Assembly: GCA_026168455.1 (NCBI GenBank)
Contig: CM047431.1
Location: forward strand, 52,698,029-52,762,028
Direction: 5' to 3'
Source: Theocolax elegans
Taxonomy: Eukaryota > Arthropoda > Insecta > Hymenoptera > Cerocephalidae
Length of the DNA: 64,000 nucleotides
Part shown: positions 1 through 13,498 of the stretch, piece after piece
Position numbering within the stretch: position 1 is the first letter of the stretch
Layout of the letters: each line of letters begins with the position of its first letter
Notes under the pieces: model-generated
The model's database searches: none
What the model was told of the DNA's origin: nothing
The model's input: the letters and a program-made list of their open reading frames with translations, nothing else
Translations under genes and position numbers: made by a program

Positions 1-2911
1 CGAGAAGGCCCCTCGTCACCATCTGCCTATAGAGAAAACTACTCATTGTTCACGTACGTTGTGGTCACTCAAATGAGTTTCTAAATTCATTCGAATAGGT
101 ATATGGTGTAATGTACCGCATTCACTCGAATACCCCATACCACCACGAAGTTGCTTAGTACTTTTCGACTTTTCCTTTTCTATTTCCGAAATTTCGAGGG
201 ATCTTGATTCATTCCAAGAGGAAATCTCCGGTATTGACTATGGGGGAGGTAGGGTCAAAATGTCGTGCTGACTCGCGTCGAATTGTCCGAGCATCGCATT
301 TAACAAACCAAACTCCGTCTTGTCCTTTTATTTTATTTTAACCTTTCTTTCTTCTATACATCATTTCTATAGAAATTACGCGAGAAGCTTTCCTTCTACT
401 ACGACTTTTACATTATTTATCATTTTAATCAAAGTTAAGTACTTAATTTTCTTTTCGTTAATTAAACAATATATAATATTTACTGTTTTATATAAGTAAA
501 AACGTTACTCAACAATTCCAACGATTTTACACGTATGCTTGCGGATTAAAGTTACGTAAATCATACATTGAACTAAAATTTAGTAAATTCAATAAAATAT
601 TTCGTTGAATATACACATAAAAAAATGTTTGCTTATGAAATTAATAAATATTTATTAGTGTTTCAAACTACTATTTTTTCAGGCGTATTTAAAAAAATAT
701 TTTAATAAATTCACTAGATGTTCTTATAAAAATAAAGTATAAAGATAAAACATATCTATTTTTTAATTAAAATTTTTGCGGCTTACATTACCTTACCTGG
801 CAATGCACTAAATTTATTTCCTTTGATCAACTTTTGATGAAGCTCTGTGTAACCTTCCGTATTCTATTTACCAAAAAATATTTAACTTTGAATATCTTCT
901 ATACTATCAAAAACCTACACCATTTAGTAACACTTTCTTACTTTAACCTAACTTTCTGTAACTTTTCTTTTTTCTATACGCAAGATTAAATTGAAGGATA
1001 ATGCGAATTTATCTTTCCGCTAAGCAAACCACTATGAAAAATTTCTTTCTCTTCGTATTATAACGTTCAACAGTTAAAAATATATTAATATAAATTAATT
1101 TTATGTACATACATATTTCATTCAATTTAAAGTCCATACTGAGAAAAATATTGTATTAAAAATTCTATTATTACTATATAAATATATAGCAATAAAGGTA
1201 GAGAGAGTCATAATAAAAAATGTTAATACGTTAAGTATATTAGCGAAATTTACAATAATTATAATTGCATTGTATCAAAATGATTTGTAATGTTAAAAAT
1301 AATGTTAAAAAAAAACTATTGCAAGCGATCGTTAGACGAAGGTGAACGACTACCGATATACACACAATGGAAAAATATTCTTTGCCTATATGATATTGCA
1401 AGAAAAGCGAAGTAAACACCATATAGTTAAATACCTGACGTAAGTCCCTTCCTTATGGGTATACGTATATACCTGCGCGTCTCTTTAAATCGTGGAAGAA
1501 GCAGGTATAAAAATCGGTGTCTCGAAGGATGTGAATCTCTTAACAAAAACAGCTGACACGACTCTACGGAAAAATCACTAGGCTGAGCTTTTTCTCACGC
1601 AATTGAAATCATCGATCGCGCAATATTCTACTTCCTGTAAGGTTCTTATATGTGTATATATATACACAAACATACTTTTAAAGGTCTCGTTTTTTCCCAC
1701 CGATGGATTTTCTCTTCGCACCCTCAATACGTGGAAAATTGATGGAAATTTAACAAACGTCGAATTGTATAATTAACAACAATATCTCATATAGAAGGAT
1801 TGTTATTTATTTAATAAAATAATTATATTGTTTTATATTTGTGTTGAAGTATAACACCAATTGAAGAAAACAAAATAAGTATATTCATATATTGATGAAT
1901 ATATTCACGCGTACGTAGCACGTTATTAAACGTAGAAATGTGCACAGTGAAGTTAAAAAGAAATAAAAAATTTCTATGACAAAGCTATACAGTGCTTTAG
2001 AGGTTACGTAAAATATAGAAGATAAGAAATTAGCGATAGCCTAAGAAATTGTAATTTATTGAAAAAATGACAGTATTCGTCGAGTCGGCGGATGTCGAAT
2101 GTGGAGAGAAAAGAAAGCGATGTATATATTCCGTAAGCAGAGAAGCTGTCGCGTATAGCAGCGACACAAGATTATCTTGGATCACTCGGGCAGCTGCAGA
2201 AGACGGACGTTCATCCTTTAAGAGCATTTAATTTTTTCGTTCGTTATTACGCCGGATAGTCATTACGGTAATTGAAGTATCGTACATGTACAAGGTGGAA
2301 AATTTGAATTTTTGTCAACGTAGTCGGCGACAATGAATAAATATTACATAAATGTTCAGAGTAAAATGGTTGCAACGTTCGTTTGTTTATGGAATTTTGG
2401 TCCATCAAAATAGTAATAAGAATATTAGAAATCAGATTAACAATTTTGACAATGTTAGCACTGCAATATTTATCCAGTACAGATCATTAATATGCTTGTT
2501 GAAACAAAATTGATCTCCGTACATATATTGGTACCAAAAGAAAGATTCGTTTGTGTATAGATATATCTCAATCAAATAATAAATGTCAATTTTCAAAATT
2601 GTGAACTTTCCTCCGGGCTCTTCATTATTCAAGTTTAAGACAAGCTTAATACACATCGAGCTTTACTCATAGAGGACATAGTTGAACGCAATGTGTTGAA
2701 GAAATTACACCATACTATCAGATACATGTATATATATATATTAAAATATATTCATAAAAAGGAGCTGAGGTATTTGAAAATTCGGTATTTCCGAAGAGAA
2801 TAATAAACAGTTGATATCGTGTGGTTCAGTTTGGAGTCATGTGGTATCCAGGTGTCGGTACGCAGCGCATCTAAAATCTCCAGGTGCACTCCCCGTTTGA
2901 CCACCACCACT

Positions 2912-2944
<33 letters not shown>
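2912..2944. repeat. CT microsatellite
   Basis: About 16 CT dinucleotides in a row, interrupted once by a TT. The overlapping open frames translate to Ser-Leu repeats on one strand and Glu-Arg repeats on the other, so they are not genes. Confidence 0.9.
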
Positions 2945-5107
2945 TTTGAGCCTTTTGGCAAGAGAGCTCGCAAGATACACGGGATGCATAGACTCTCCAT
3001 TCATTTTCGAAGAGTTTCCCGCGACCAGCTGCTTTCGAATCGAAGAGTACTCAATGGAAAAACTATAGGCACCGATATTCGCGTGGAAATCATATAGACT
3101 AATACTTAATACGCAAATGCGAACACCATTTCCGAAGATGCTACATAAATTGCTTATTAAATATAAACACATTGTTTATTCACCAGAGGTCGTAAATATA
3201 TTAACCAGGGCTGCTATTCGTATATTATAAATATATTACATGCATATACAGGATTTGCATTTGCGTAGAGACTAGACTCGTATTCACACCTTAAAAATTA
3301 AAATGCAAAGTTAAAGATATACCAGTTCGTAAATTATTTGATTCGGAGTGCGGAATTTATTGATGTTGTTTCCCGAAAAAAAACCCCACGATCGGGCGTC
3401 GATCAATCGATTACGAGCTCGCGGAATTCTGGCAAAACCCGCATAATTTTAATCGAGAATGTTGAAACTTCATCGAAACATTGGCGTATATTATTCTTAG
3501 ACTTCTCTTTATTTTTTTGCGGTCAAACGATAAATTTAGCAATGGAAATTTTAATTTTAGTGTATATCGATATTAACCGCATTACAGGAAATTTATTAAC
3601 CAAAAAAAGGAGAGCGCGGAGGGCGGGGGGGAGCAAGTCTACGAATTTGGAAAAAAGAGCATCAGCTGCGCAAGAACAATAGATACGTGCTTCTTTAGAA
3701 TCCTTAACTGAACTCGTTATTCGGTAGATCTTTTTTTTTAGTTGTTAACTTTCTTCTTTTGAGCGGATAACAACTACTGAATAACAGATGTAAATGCATT
3801 TTGAATCACGCATAATGGTTCGTCCGACAATGCCTCCTCTCCTCGAGTAATTTATAAACCAATGGATCAGCTATACGTACGTATAATCGGTACTTGAATT
3901 TTTTGTTCAAGATGTACTTTAAATACTTCTATCTACTTTAATTTGTATGTTATACTCTACGTAAGTACATCGTCAAATGATCAATTTCATGTATAACTAT
4001 ATCTCATGTAAGAGGAAACGAATTTTTAGTCAAATATTAGTCATCAGGATAAAAATTATCATCCCGAAGCTGAAGAATCGAAAGTTAAGGAGAACCTGTT
4101 ATACCTTGAATTTATGTCATTCATTTTATTTTTTGTCTGTATACAAAAGGAAAAATGTTTTTAGATAATTATTTCCGTCAGGTTCTCATACGTGCTTTAA
4201 ACAATGTATATCTGAATAATTTTAATTTTTTTATTATTTTTGATTACCGGACAACTAAATATACCGATGAAATATTTTTTAGATTTTTTTAATAACAAAA
4301 ATGTAATTATTCTCAAAATATCGTTCCGTTAAGCCTGTTGTTCGTCTGTCATATATGCTCGAAACTATTCAGATTTTTATTTCAACATTTCCAACACGAT
4401 TTTTAGTAGCATCTTGCTATTCAAACATCTTAATAAAAATTAATATATTTAATTAATTATATTAATATATCAATAAACTAATGAATAATCGAAAAAACTA
4501 ATCGTTAAATATACAACATAACCTCAAACTTTGCCCAATTTCCAATACACGCGCCTACGACTCTACGAGTTGATGTCAATCGATTCCAGGATAAAAATTA
4601 TTTTCTATTAAATGTTACCCTATACTTTTTATAACAGAGTTATAACGTCTCAAATAAAAAATTGCGTTTCAGTACGTACATTCCAAGTAGAATTTAAGAC
4701 GGTATTGTTAGGTAAAAATGATCCATTTGTTAAAAATTGATAAAAAAAGGGGTGAAATGTCTATTTCTAATCTGAAATCATTAACTGGCTAAAAATCTGC
4801 CAGTTATTAAAAGATAAAGTTACTGAGAATTTTTTGTCCGTATATATTTACACTTTGGAAATATATATTAAGAAACGTAAGTTAATAAAGCTTATATGTA
4901 TATATTTGGCGAATTTAATTAAATGGAATAATGATTAACAATAGGACAATAAACGTAATAACTGCAAGGGTAAGCATTACCCGTATTTTCTTAAAAATTT
5001 AACTGAAAGAACCGAAGATGAAAGGTAGTTCATAACGGTGCAAATAATTGTGAACATCTGGATTGCAACAACAAGAAGAAAAAAAAGAATAAAATTAAAT
5101 ATCCGAA

Positions 5108-5183
5108 AAGAGAGAGAGAGGGAGAGAGAGAGAGAGAGAGAAAGAGTAGGAGTGAAGAGAAGAGAAGAGAAGAGAAGAGAAGA
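5108..5183. repeat. GA and AAGAG microsatellite
   Basis: A GA run is followed by about six copies of the pentamer AAGAG. Such GA tracts can bind GAGA-type factors in insects, but no gene start lies near enough to argue for a role. Confidence 0.85.
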
Positions 5184-5964
5184 GCTCGTTAACCGTCAAA
5201 TGTGAGTTGAAATATATGTATATAAGAAACCCGAATAAGCCAACAAGGTGCTACTTGGTGCCCAAGAAAGCACAAGGACACAAAGCGTAAAAGCAATTTC
5301 GCTGTTTTTTTTGTACTTTACTCCTTCTTGCGAATACACAGAGCGTTACGAGAAACGTCACACGAAACAAAGAGTTATATACGTATATATGTATAGACGT
5401 ACGGCTAGCAAATTTATATTGTAAACGAGCTCGTGCACGTGTATTTCTTATACGTCGGCAGTGCACATCGTATACTTATAAGATTTCATTCAACCCAAGA
5501 AATTTCGCGTGCACCCCCATCGCAAGGGCGCTTAGTCGAACTCTAGTGAATGTACACTCTTTTTCTTTTTCCTTTTTTTTTTATTTGTATGTTCGTACAT
5601 TGTGCGCCAGCTGAAGAACAATGGGCCAGCTGATGTAAAAACCCGGTTGGTAACGAACGATCATCCAAAGTTTCACGTATATACGTATAGATTTAACGTG
5701 CGCGTTACGAGAAACGTGAAAATTTTCAAAATTTTCCCAGGAAAACTCAGTGGCACCGTGTACGCACGTTATATACTACGATCGCATGCGCACGCATTGT
5801 CCCATAAGCGAGGACGAGGACGTCCAACGAATTCTATTCAAGAAAAACTCTGATGAATCTCGGTGTATAACCTGCGTTGCGTAAAAACCTGTCGACGCTC
5901 AATGGGTATACCGATCGCCTATTCACGCACGCACACGCGCACCCATCCACACACGGAGACGAGA

Positions 5965-6145
5965 CTGAAAATACACCATCCAACGTTTTTCTCAGAGGCA
6001 CGCGTACCTTCTTTATTTCCTTCTTTTCTCTTTCTTTTTCTATTTCTTTAGACTAGGTGCTATAGTCCAAAAGACCGTATAGCGCAGTAACCGCAATTGA
6101 AAAATCTTGGCTTTCACCTTGCTGAAGACGCGTGCCCGTAACGCT

Positions 6146-6178
<33 letters not shown>

Positions 6179-6750
6179 GTTTTTCTTACAAGAACCCTAT
6201 TCTCTACCTTTTTCTTTTCAATTTTCCTTACTTTATTTTTATTATTTCATGCTCATAGGTGCCGGAGACTCTGCCCATCGGCATTCAACACAATTATTGG
6301 CTTTAACAATTTTTTCGAGTACCTGCAACTTTTGAACTGTTACGACTCTCTTTTTTACGGTACGTTTGTGCTTCCTCGAATTTTACACTGTGGTTGCACC
6401 ATCATCACAACTAGATATTAAGTTTTATTTTACAAAATTATTAATAGAAATATGGAAAATTGAAGGTGTATTTTGTAGAGACAATTTGATTACGTCGAAG
6501 TGAACGAGTAAAATTATTTTATACGTGGAAATGCGTGTTAACAATTTAGTTTACTGTATATAATAAATTTTTTTAATCTCGATACAAGTACAATATTATG
6601 TTGTATACGATGTTGATTTGTAATTGTATTGTGATAAAAAATAAATAACACACTTTGCTATTTAGATTTTGAGATTAAAAGTCGGAAACCTACTCGGAGA
6701 GAAAAATAATCAGTCAAACTACCTAAATATTCCGAAATAAAAAAAAATTT
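5965..6750. repeat. Direct repeat, left copy (about 0.79 kb)
   Basis: This segment recurs almost base for base at 8368-9152, differing mainly by small indels (for example one T in a poly-T stretch, three bases near 6390, one base near 6590). Both copies begin CTGAAAATACACC and end in AAATTT after an A-tract. It contains a CA run (6146-6173), which creates the His-Thr open frames seen in both copies. No protein is recognised. The two copies bracket the tandem array, so the unit is either a large target duplication, a real segmental duplication, or an assembly artefact. Confidence 0.9.
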
Positions 6751-6751
6751 A

Positions 6752-8290
6752 GCAAATAAATAGCAAAAAAATATACATTTCGAATGATTCCAATATCACT
6801 CTGCAATCAATAGATACGTGAGTTGGATGCGCTATCTTAATGTTAATTTAACGTAGCCATTGTATATATGCGAGGGAAAAAGTTAAAGAAAATTTAATAA
6901 CGCACTATGTTAGCAATTAATTAGCAAAAAAATAGTGCATACAGAATTTAACGATTAAAAGAATTCTAATTTCGATGATTACATGAAAATCTATTTTCCG
7001 GAAAACTTTTAATTATTTGGGAAATTTCGCTATACCATCTTTTAGCAAATAATTAGCAAAAAAATATACATTATGAATGATTTCGATATCTTGCTACATT
7101 CAATAGTTATAGCAGGTGGCTACGCTTGCTTAATATTAAGTCAGCGTAGCCATTGTATATATGCGAGGGAAAAAGTTAAAGAAAATTTAATAACGCACTA
7201 TGTTAGCAATTAATTAGCAAAAAAATAGTGCATACAGAATTTAACGATTAAATGAATTCTAATTTCGATGATTACATGAAAATCTATTTTCCGGAAAACT
7301 TTTAATTATTTTTTTAAATTTCGCTATACCATCTTTTAGCAAATAATTAGCAAAAAATATACATTATGAATGATTTCGATATCTTGCTACATGCAATAGT
7401 TATAACAGGGTGGCTACGCTAGCTTAATATTAAGTCAGTCGTAGCCATTGTATATGCGAGGGAAAAAGTTAAAGAAAATTTAATAACGCACTATGTAGCA
7501 ATTAATTAGCAAAAAAAAAAAGTGCATAACAGAATTTAACGATTAAATGAATTCTAATTTCGATGATTACATGAAAATCTATTTTCCGGAAAACTTTTAA
7601 TTATTTTTTAAATTTCGCTATACCATCTTTTAGCAAATAATTAGCAAAAAAATATACATTATGAATGATTTCGATATCTTGCTACATTTCAATAGTTTAT
7701 AGCAGGTGGCTACGCTTGCTTAATATTAAGTCAGCGTAGCCATTGTATATATGCGAGGGAAAAAGTTAAAGAAAATTTAATAACGCACTATGTTAGCAAT
7801 TAATTAGCAAAAAAAAGTGCATACAGAATTTAACGATTAAATGAATTCTAATTTCGATGATTACATGAAAATCTATTTTCCGGAAAACTTTTAATTATTT
7901 TTTAAATTTCGCTATACCATCTTTTAGCAAATAATTAGCAAAAAAATATACATTATGAATGATTTCGATATCTTGCTACATTCAATAGTTATAGCAGGTG
8001 GCTACGCTTGCTTAATATTAAGTCAGCGTAGCCATTGTATATATGCGAGGGAAAAAGTTAAAGAAAATTTAATAACGCACTATGTTAGCAATTAATTAGC
8101 AAAAAAATAGTGCATACAGAATTTAACGATTAAATGAATTCTAATTTCGATGATTACATGAAAATCTATTTTCCGGAAAACTTTTAATTATTTGGGAAAT
8201 TTCGCTATACCATCTTTTAGCAAATAATTAGCAAAAAAATATACATTATGAATGTTTCGTACTGCTAATCAATAGTTATAACTCGCTATA
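6752..8290. repeat. Tandem array of ~293-bp satellite-like units
   Basis: The anchor GTAGCCATTGTATAT occurs at 6853, 7146, 7441 (slightly shorter), 7736 and 8028, giving spacings of 293, 295, 295 and 292 bases. The interior units are nearly identical, while the first unit and the trailing partial unit are clearly more diverged, as expected when unequal exchange homogenises the middle of an array. Each unit carries an inverted repeat (GGCTACGCT ... AGCGTAGCC) around a small AATATT palindrome, plus several TTAGCAAAAAA motifs. No coding capacity is seen. It behaves like a short satellite or the internal repeat block of a non-autonomous element. Confidence 0.9.
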
Positions 8291-8367
8291 TCACATTGAT
8301 CTCGGAACTATGGGCAAAAATCTTTCGTCAACATGAATTTTAGCCACGATGGATACGCTAGAAAAGT

Positions 8368-8547
8368 CTGAAAATACACCATCCAACGTTTTTCTCAGAG
8401 GCACGCGTACCTTCTTTATTTCCTTCTTTTCTCTTTCTTTTTCTATTCTTTAGACTAGGTGCTATAGTCCAAAAGACCGTATAGCGCAGTAACCGCAATT
8501 GAAAAATCTTGGCTTTCACCTTGCTGAAGACGCGTGCCCGTAACGCT

Positions 8548-8580
<33 letters not shown>

Positions 8581-9152
8581 GTTTTTCTTACAAGAACCCT
8601 ATTCTCTACCTTTTTCTTTTCAATTTTCCTTACTTTATTTTTATTATTTCATGCTCATAGGTGCCGGAGACTCTGCCCATCGGCATTCAACACAATTATT
8701 GGCTTTAACAATTTTTTCGAGTACCTGCAACTTTTGAACTGTTACGACTCTCTTTTTTACGGTACGTTTGTGCTTCCTCGAATTTTACACTGTTGCACCA
8801 TCATCACAACTAGATATTAAGTTTTATTTTACAAAATTATTAATAGAAATATGGAAAATTGAAGGTGTATTTTGTAGAGACAATTTGATTACGTCGAAGT
8901 GAACGAGTAAAATTATTTTATACGTGGAAATGCGTGTTAACAATTTAGTTTACTGTATATAATAAATTTTTTTAATCTCGATACAAGTTACAATATTTAT
9001 GTTGTATACGATGTTGATTTGTAATTGTATTGTGATAAAAAATAAATAACACACTTTGCTATTTAGATTTTGAGATTAAAAGTCGGAAACCTACTCGGAG
9101 AGAAAAATAATCAGTCAAAACTACCCAAATATTCCGAAATAAAAAAAAATTT
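8368..9152. repeat. Direct repeat, right copy
   Basis: Second copy of the 0.79-kb segment at 5965-6750. The left boundary follows a short stretch (about 8290-8367) absent from the other flank, and the right boundary runs on into sequence unrelated to the array (TTTACTAATTTTTATTC). The CA run sits at 8548-8575. Confidence 0.9.
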
Positions 9153-12100
9153 TTACTAATTTTTATTCACAATAATTTTCTTATGGTAAATGACTAAAAT
9201 TCTAAATTTTGAATAAATATGGTTTCAATGTGGATGATTAATTATAAATAATCAGAAATGTCAATTGAAATACAGTTTTCCGACAGTTTTAAGATGAACC
9301 GTTCAAGTATACACACACACACACACATGTATATATATACATATATAGCTGGTTCGGCTTATCCCTTCCAATGGTTAAGAGAGCCACGTGCCAGCATTAT
9401 TGTTCTTCGGATCTTCCTCCGTCAATTTGAAAAATTTGAAGCATCTGTCGGTCACAGCTTCGCGATGTATAACCAGCGGTTCTGCCTTCTTTATTTCTCC
9501 TCCACTCCTCTGCCCCTTCCCTCCCTCGCTCTCACACATTTTACTTTTCTACGTTGGTTAATCTGTTTTCGTATCGAAAAAAAAGGAAAAGAAGAATTAG
9601 ATGAAACTTGCCATTTTCGAGATGTTGAAGTAATAAGTAACTTTACCAGATAACTTGAGCGATTTTTATCGAAAAATAAAAAAAGGGGAGTCGAGCATCG
9701 TAAGAAAATTTATTAAAATATCCTAGTCGGCTACCAGATTAACCCGCAGCTAATTATTCCCTTTTACACAGTATCTTTACGGCAGCTATCTCTCTTTCTC
9801 TCTCTCTTTCTTTCCAGCCAGCACTTCTTAACTTTTATCCGACGGCCGAGAAGAGAGATTGTAAAAAGGATCTTGTGCGTGTGTGTATACGAGTATACCT
9901 GAATAGTGAAAAGCAACAAGCCAGAGGTAATATCGGTGGGGCATGTGCGCATTGGGTGCACATCTGCCGCGTCGCGCACAGGCCCCAATGGCAGGTGGCG
10001 ATTTATCCGCGCTCGTTCGCTCGTTCGCTACATCTTCTCCCCCTGCGTATCCTATACGCGTAAGGCCCGCACGCGCAAAGCAAGCGGTCCCTTTTCCCCT
10101 ACCCTGGGGATCGGGGAGTCCGCTTGCCACGCGACACGGGACGGCTGGCGCGTGTCGGCGAACCCAAGGGTGGGGCGGGCCCGTAATATATAATACGCGC
10201 CAGAGACCAAGAGAGAGAAAGAGAGAGAGAGAGAGAAAGAAAAAGAGAAGGAACGCTTTTGTGTATATAATATATACCGTCCTCCGTTCCCCTCCACCCC
10301 TCTCTCCCTCCCAACCCCTCTCACTCTCGCTCAATGGCTTCATGCACACACACACACACACACACGCGTATTCCTTCGTTTTCTCCTACCTTACGGTTCT
10401 CTCTTAAAGAAATGCAACTACCCGCATATATATATACCGACATATAGTCAGGTATACGAGCACTTTTTTCCATTTTCGTTCAATTCAATCTGTGCACCAA
10501 AAATCTTTTTGCTACAAAAATTTGTACTTATATAGTAGAAATTTGGATTGTCCTAAATGTACCGATTTTTAACATTACTTCTAACTAAATCATTGAAATT
10601 TCTACTGTAGAGTTACTAATATTTCGGATTGTAGGTTGAATATAATACATTTTCAAGCGGATAATAATTAATATGTTAAATAAATTATTACTTTATATAA
10701 AAATTCAAAGAAAACTAAAAGTGTATTTTAATATAAGTTGCAATTTACAATTGTATAAAGTTTCTAGATGACTGTACATTAATTAACGAGTTTCATTGTT
10801 TTTGCAATTTTTAAACATCAGTACAAGAGCGCCAAAAATTTGGAAGCAATGTACAAAATCACATTGTAAATTTGCAAAATCATATATTGCCTAGTATACA
10901 AAAGATAATGTTCTCGTAGTTTTATTTAAATTTTATACTTACTATGTTTATATGATATAGTATTATAGTTACTATGTATATGATATACGATAAATGACTT
11001 GGATGGTAAAACCGAGTTTCACACCCCGTTAATCAACAGAAACTTTTTTTGTTAAGGGGAAACCTATATACCTTACGACATTCTCGACTTTTCGTTTTAT
11101 AAGGTCAAGTTTTTTTAAGGAGGTACCAAAATCAAATTTAATCCTCCCTATACCTTATCAACTAAGCTAAACAAATAATTCAATTATAATTAATAAAATA
11201 TGATAATATTTGGAAAAGTATTGGAGAATACGGACTTTCGTTTACAATAAATTAATCTTTCTACATAATTCGTGACTAAAATACAATCAGGTTTATTAGA
11301 AATACCTTACCAAAAAATGTTGTATATATATGTTACACACCGGCTTCTTTTTGGCAAGGCAATTTAATTGAAAACGCGATCGTCTTTTAACCTAAAAATT
11401 ATGTATAGAGATCAATTTTTTGCGAGAACGCGTCTTCTCATACTTTTTCAAATGCTATCACATTTTATTAATTATAATTGTATTATTTGTTCAGTTCGGT
11501 TAATAAAGTTATTAAAATTATTAAAGTTATTAAAACGTAAATAAAAATTTTATTTTAATTTGAACGCCCGCATTTTCTAACCTATAATTCTATTACACCG
11601 AATACATGGTTTCCGAGACATGAATTTTAATACAATTACTAAGTCTTTTCCGGTACCTAAAAATTAAATTTAATTTACATTGAATAGAGAAGTTCTTGGG
11701 TTTTTTGAAAAACAACGTAGTAGTTTCAATGTCCTCTATTTTTACCTAAAAATATTGACGATATAAGTACTACCGTAACGTTAGATGTTAAATTCTCAAG
11801 TTTTTTTCACCAAATAGGCAGCGTATGTATTTGTGCGTGTATGTATATCTGGCTACCTGACGCAATGTGCTCTGATGGTCAGAATGTTCGAAATTCAACA
11901 TCTTTGAACACTTCGAACAACATCTGTTTGGATGCGTTGAGCCAGAGTTAGACTAAAAATATACTCACTACCGCCATCATTTTTTAAATTTACAATTTTA
12001 CCAAGAAACAGTGTTGTACGCACCCTTGTACATAATGTGACGATTTTTGGACTACAGTAATTAGCTGTTTTAGATTAAAAAATAATCTGATAATTATTTA

Positions 12101-13079
12101 TATTATTTTAGCCTAGGTACAAAACGATATTTTTTGTAAAGAATTGATCAAGGATAGATACGAGATTTTAAAGAATGATTTACACGGGAAAAAGTTTAGT
12201 AAAAAGTATATCTAAATGTTCGAAATAAAAATTGCCATGCTATAGGATGGTCAATAATTCTTATAGAGAATACGCAACAGTGTTTTAATATTCATATAAT
12301 TTATTCTTTTTACATTTTATACTGATAAATTAATTTAATTTTTTAAAATGTTTAAGACATATTTAATACATTTTATAGACAGACAGAAAATATATCTATA
12401 AAGTATCTGAGTAAAACTTGTAGTGCGAGTAGTCGAAATTCTGAAATGAAACATATGCTTAAAGTCTACCGTCATCTGGAAATAATAGCAATCTAGTACG
12501 GCAAAATTTTAACCTTATTCTCAATTTTTCTTACAATTATGAACAAAGATTAGTTTCTTTGATGATAAAACGCCAAATAGATAAAAATACTAAAAAATAT
12601 CTAAATTATATCTTTAATCATATATAGCGGAGTTAATTTCTGAATGTAAAATTGGTGATAAATAAAGACTACTCGTCATCTTGGCGATGCATCTTTGCAA
12701 ATGACTTAGATATAGAAAATTACGAAAGCTATTTTAACAAAGCCTATTTAATTATTAGTCGTTTAAGCCTATTAACAACAATATTTGGAGGTGTCACGTC
12801 CATTTCAGAAAATGCTGCGTCGATGCTCTATAAAAAGATAAAAGAGTTCGGTATAAGAACTACCCAAATATTCAGTGAGGAAAATGCTGACGTTCATATA
12901 TTTATGCAATTCTTACCATAATGAATTACATGTAAAGTAGAGTTGCGATATATTCACACAAAAATTTTGACATTGATAAATCAATTAATTTAATTCGGTC
13001 TAAATTTTGTTCAATACTACAAACGATACACTTTTATGTGCAATCGTATTTAATACTACATACGATTCCACTTTTTTAA
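9153..13079. other. Intergenic, with one GC-richer island
   Basis: Mostly AT-rich without a recognisable gene. At about 9930-10370 the base composition jumps to GC- and CpG-rich, followed by GA-rich (10207-10250), CT/CCTCC-rich and CA (10344-10365) tracts. The long open frames there are low-complexity and overlap on several frames and both strands, so I do not call them genes; the island could be a promoter or non-coding exon of a gene elsewhere. At 11030-11400 a diffuse repeat family begins that recurs around 23110-23480. Confidence 0.5.
12652..12921 (+). other. Unassigned open frame (possible exon relic)
   Basis: An 89-codon open frame with more balanced amino-acid use than its surroundings (for example FANDLDIENYESYF, then SRLSLLTTIFGG) that ends in TAA. 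The frame opens at a non-ATG codon (TTG at the 5' limit), so it would need an upstream exon. I do not recognise a family. It could be a fragment of a decayed gene or transposon, or chance. Confidence 0.2.
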
Positions 13080-13457
13080 GGGGAAGTCGGACTCAGAAAA
13101 TGGTCATTATTGATATTTTTTATAAACAAAAGAATAAATTTTCGAAAAATTCTTGAATACCATGCCCTTGGGCATGTTTTAAATAGTATAGTGAAATTTT
13201 TTCAAATTTTTATATTTGTAATTAAATTCTGATTTTTGTGTTGAAAATTCATGCGTTTTAGATCAGTAATTATCTACCGAAAATTGTTTATTCAATTATT
13301 ATTAACAAATTTATTTTTTCTTAAAAATCGAAACACTATGTCCTCGCTATTGTTTTAAACTACCCATATGAATTTTTTGAAATTTTTAAATCAATATTTC
13401 GAAGATAATTCTTATGTTGAAAGGCGTAGATCCCTGTAACTTGAATCCGACATCCCG
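13080..13457. mobile_element. TTAA-flanked MITE, copy 1
   Basis: Begins just after TTAA with GGGGAAGTCGGACTCAG and ends with GAATCCGACATCCCG. The two ends are imperfect inverted repeats. A second copy in opposite orientation lies at 36999-37409, with matching interior (including CTGTAACTTG near one end and GAAAATGGTCAT near the other). At this copy the right-hand TTAA has decayed to TTTA. TTAA targets and GGG/CCC ends are typical of piggyBac-type elements; no transposase is present. Confidence 0.7.
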
Positions 13458-13498
13458 TTTACCATGCTTGGCACCAAGGTTCAGAAAGTAATTGACAA

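Larger units (their letters stand above)
1..5964. other. Gene-poor AT-rich stretch
   Basis: No reading frame here looks like a conserved protein, and the open frames are short and rich in low-complexity residues. The block holds a CT run (2912-2944), a GA run (5108-5145) and an AAGAG repeat (5153-5183). Scattered TA-rich tracts are also present. Long-range regulatory DNA or exons of a gene lying to the left cannot be excluded from sequence alone. Confidence 0.6.

Noticed and set aside
6752..8290. CRISPR-like array
   Set aside because: Repeats are ~293 bp with no spacers; this is satellite-type tandem repetition in a eukaryote.
6107..8820. Two similar ~104-codon open frames with His-Thr repeats (6107-6421 and 8509-8820)
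   Set aside because: They arise from a CA microsatellite inside a duplicated non-coding segment; the rest of the translation has no conserved character.
9828..10407. Long overlapping open frames of up to 177 codons on both strands
   Set aside because: Low-complexity GC-rich and GA/CT/CA repeat sequence is open in many frames at once; no family resemblance.
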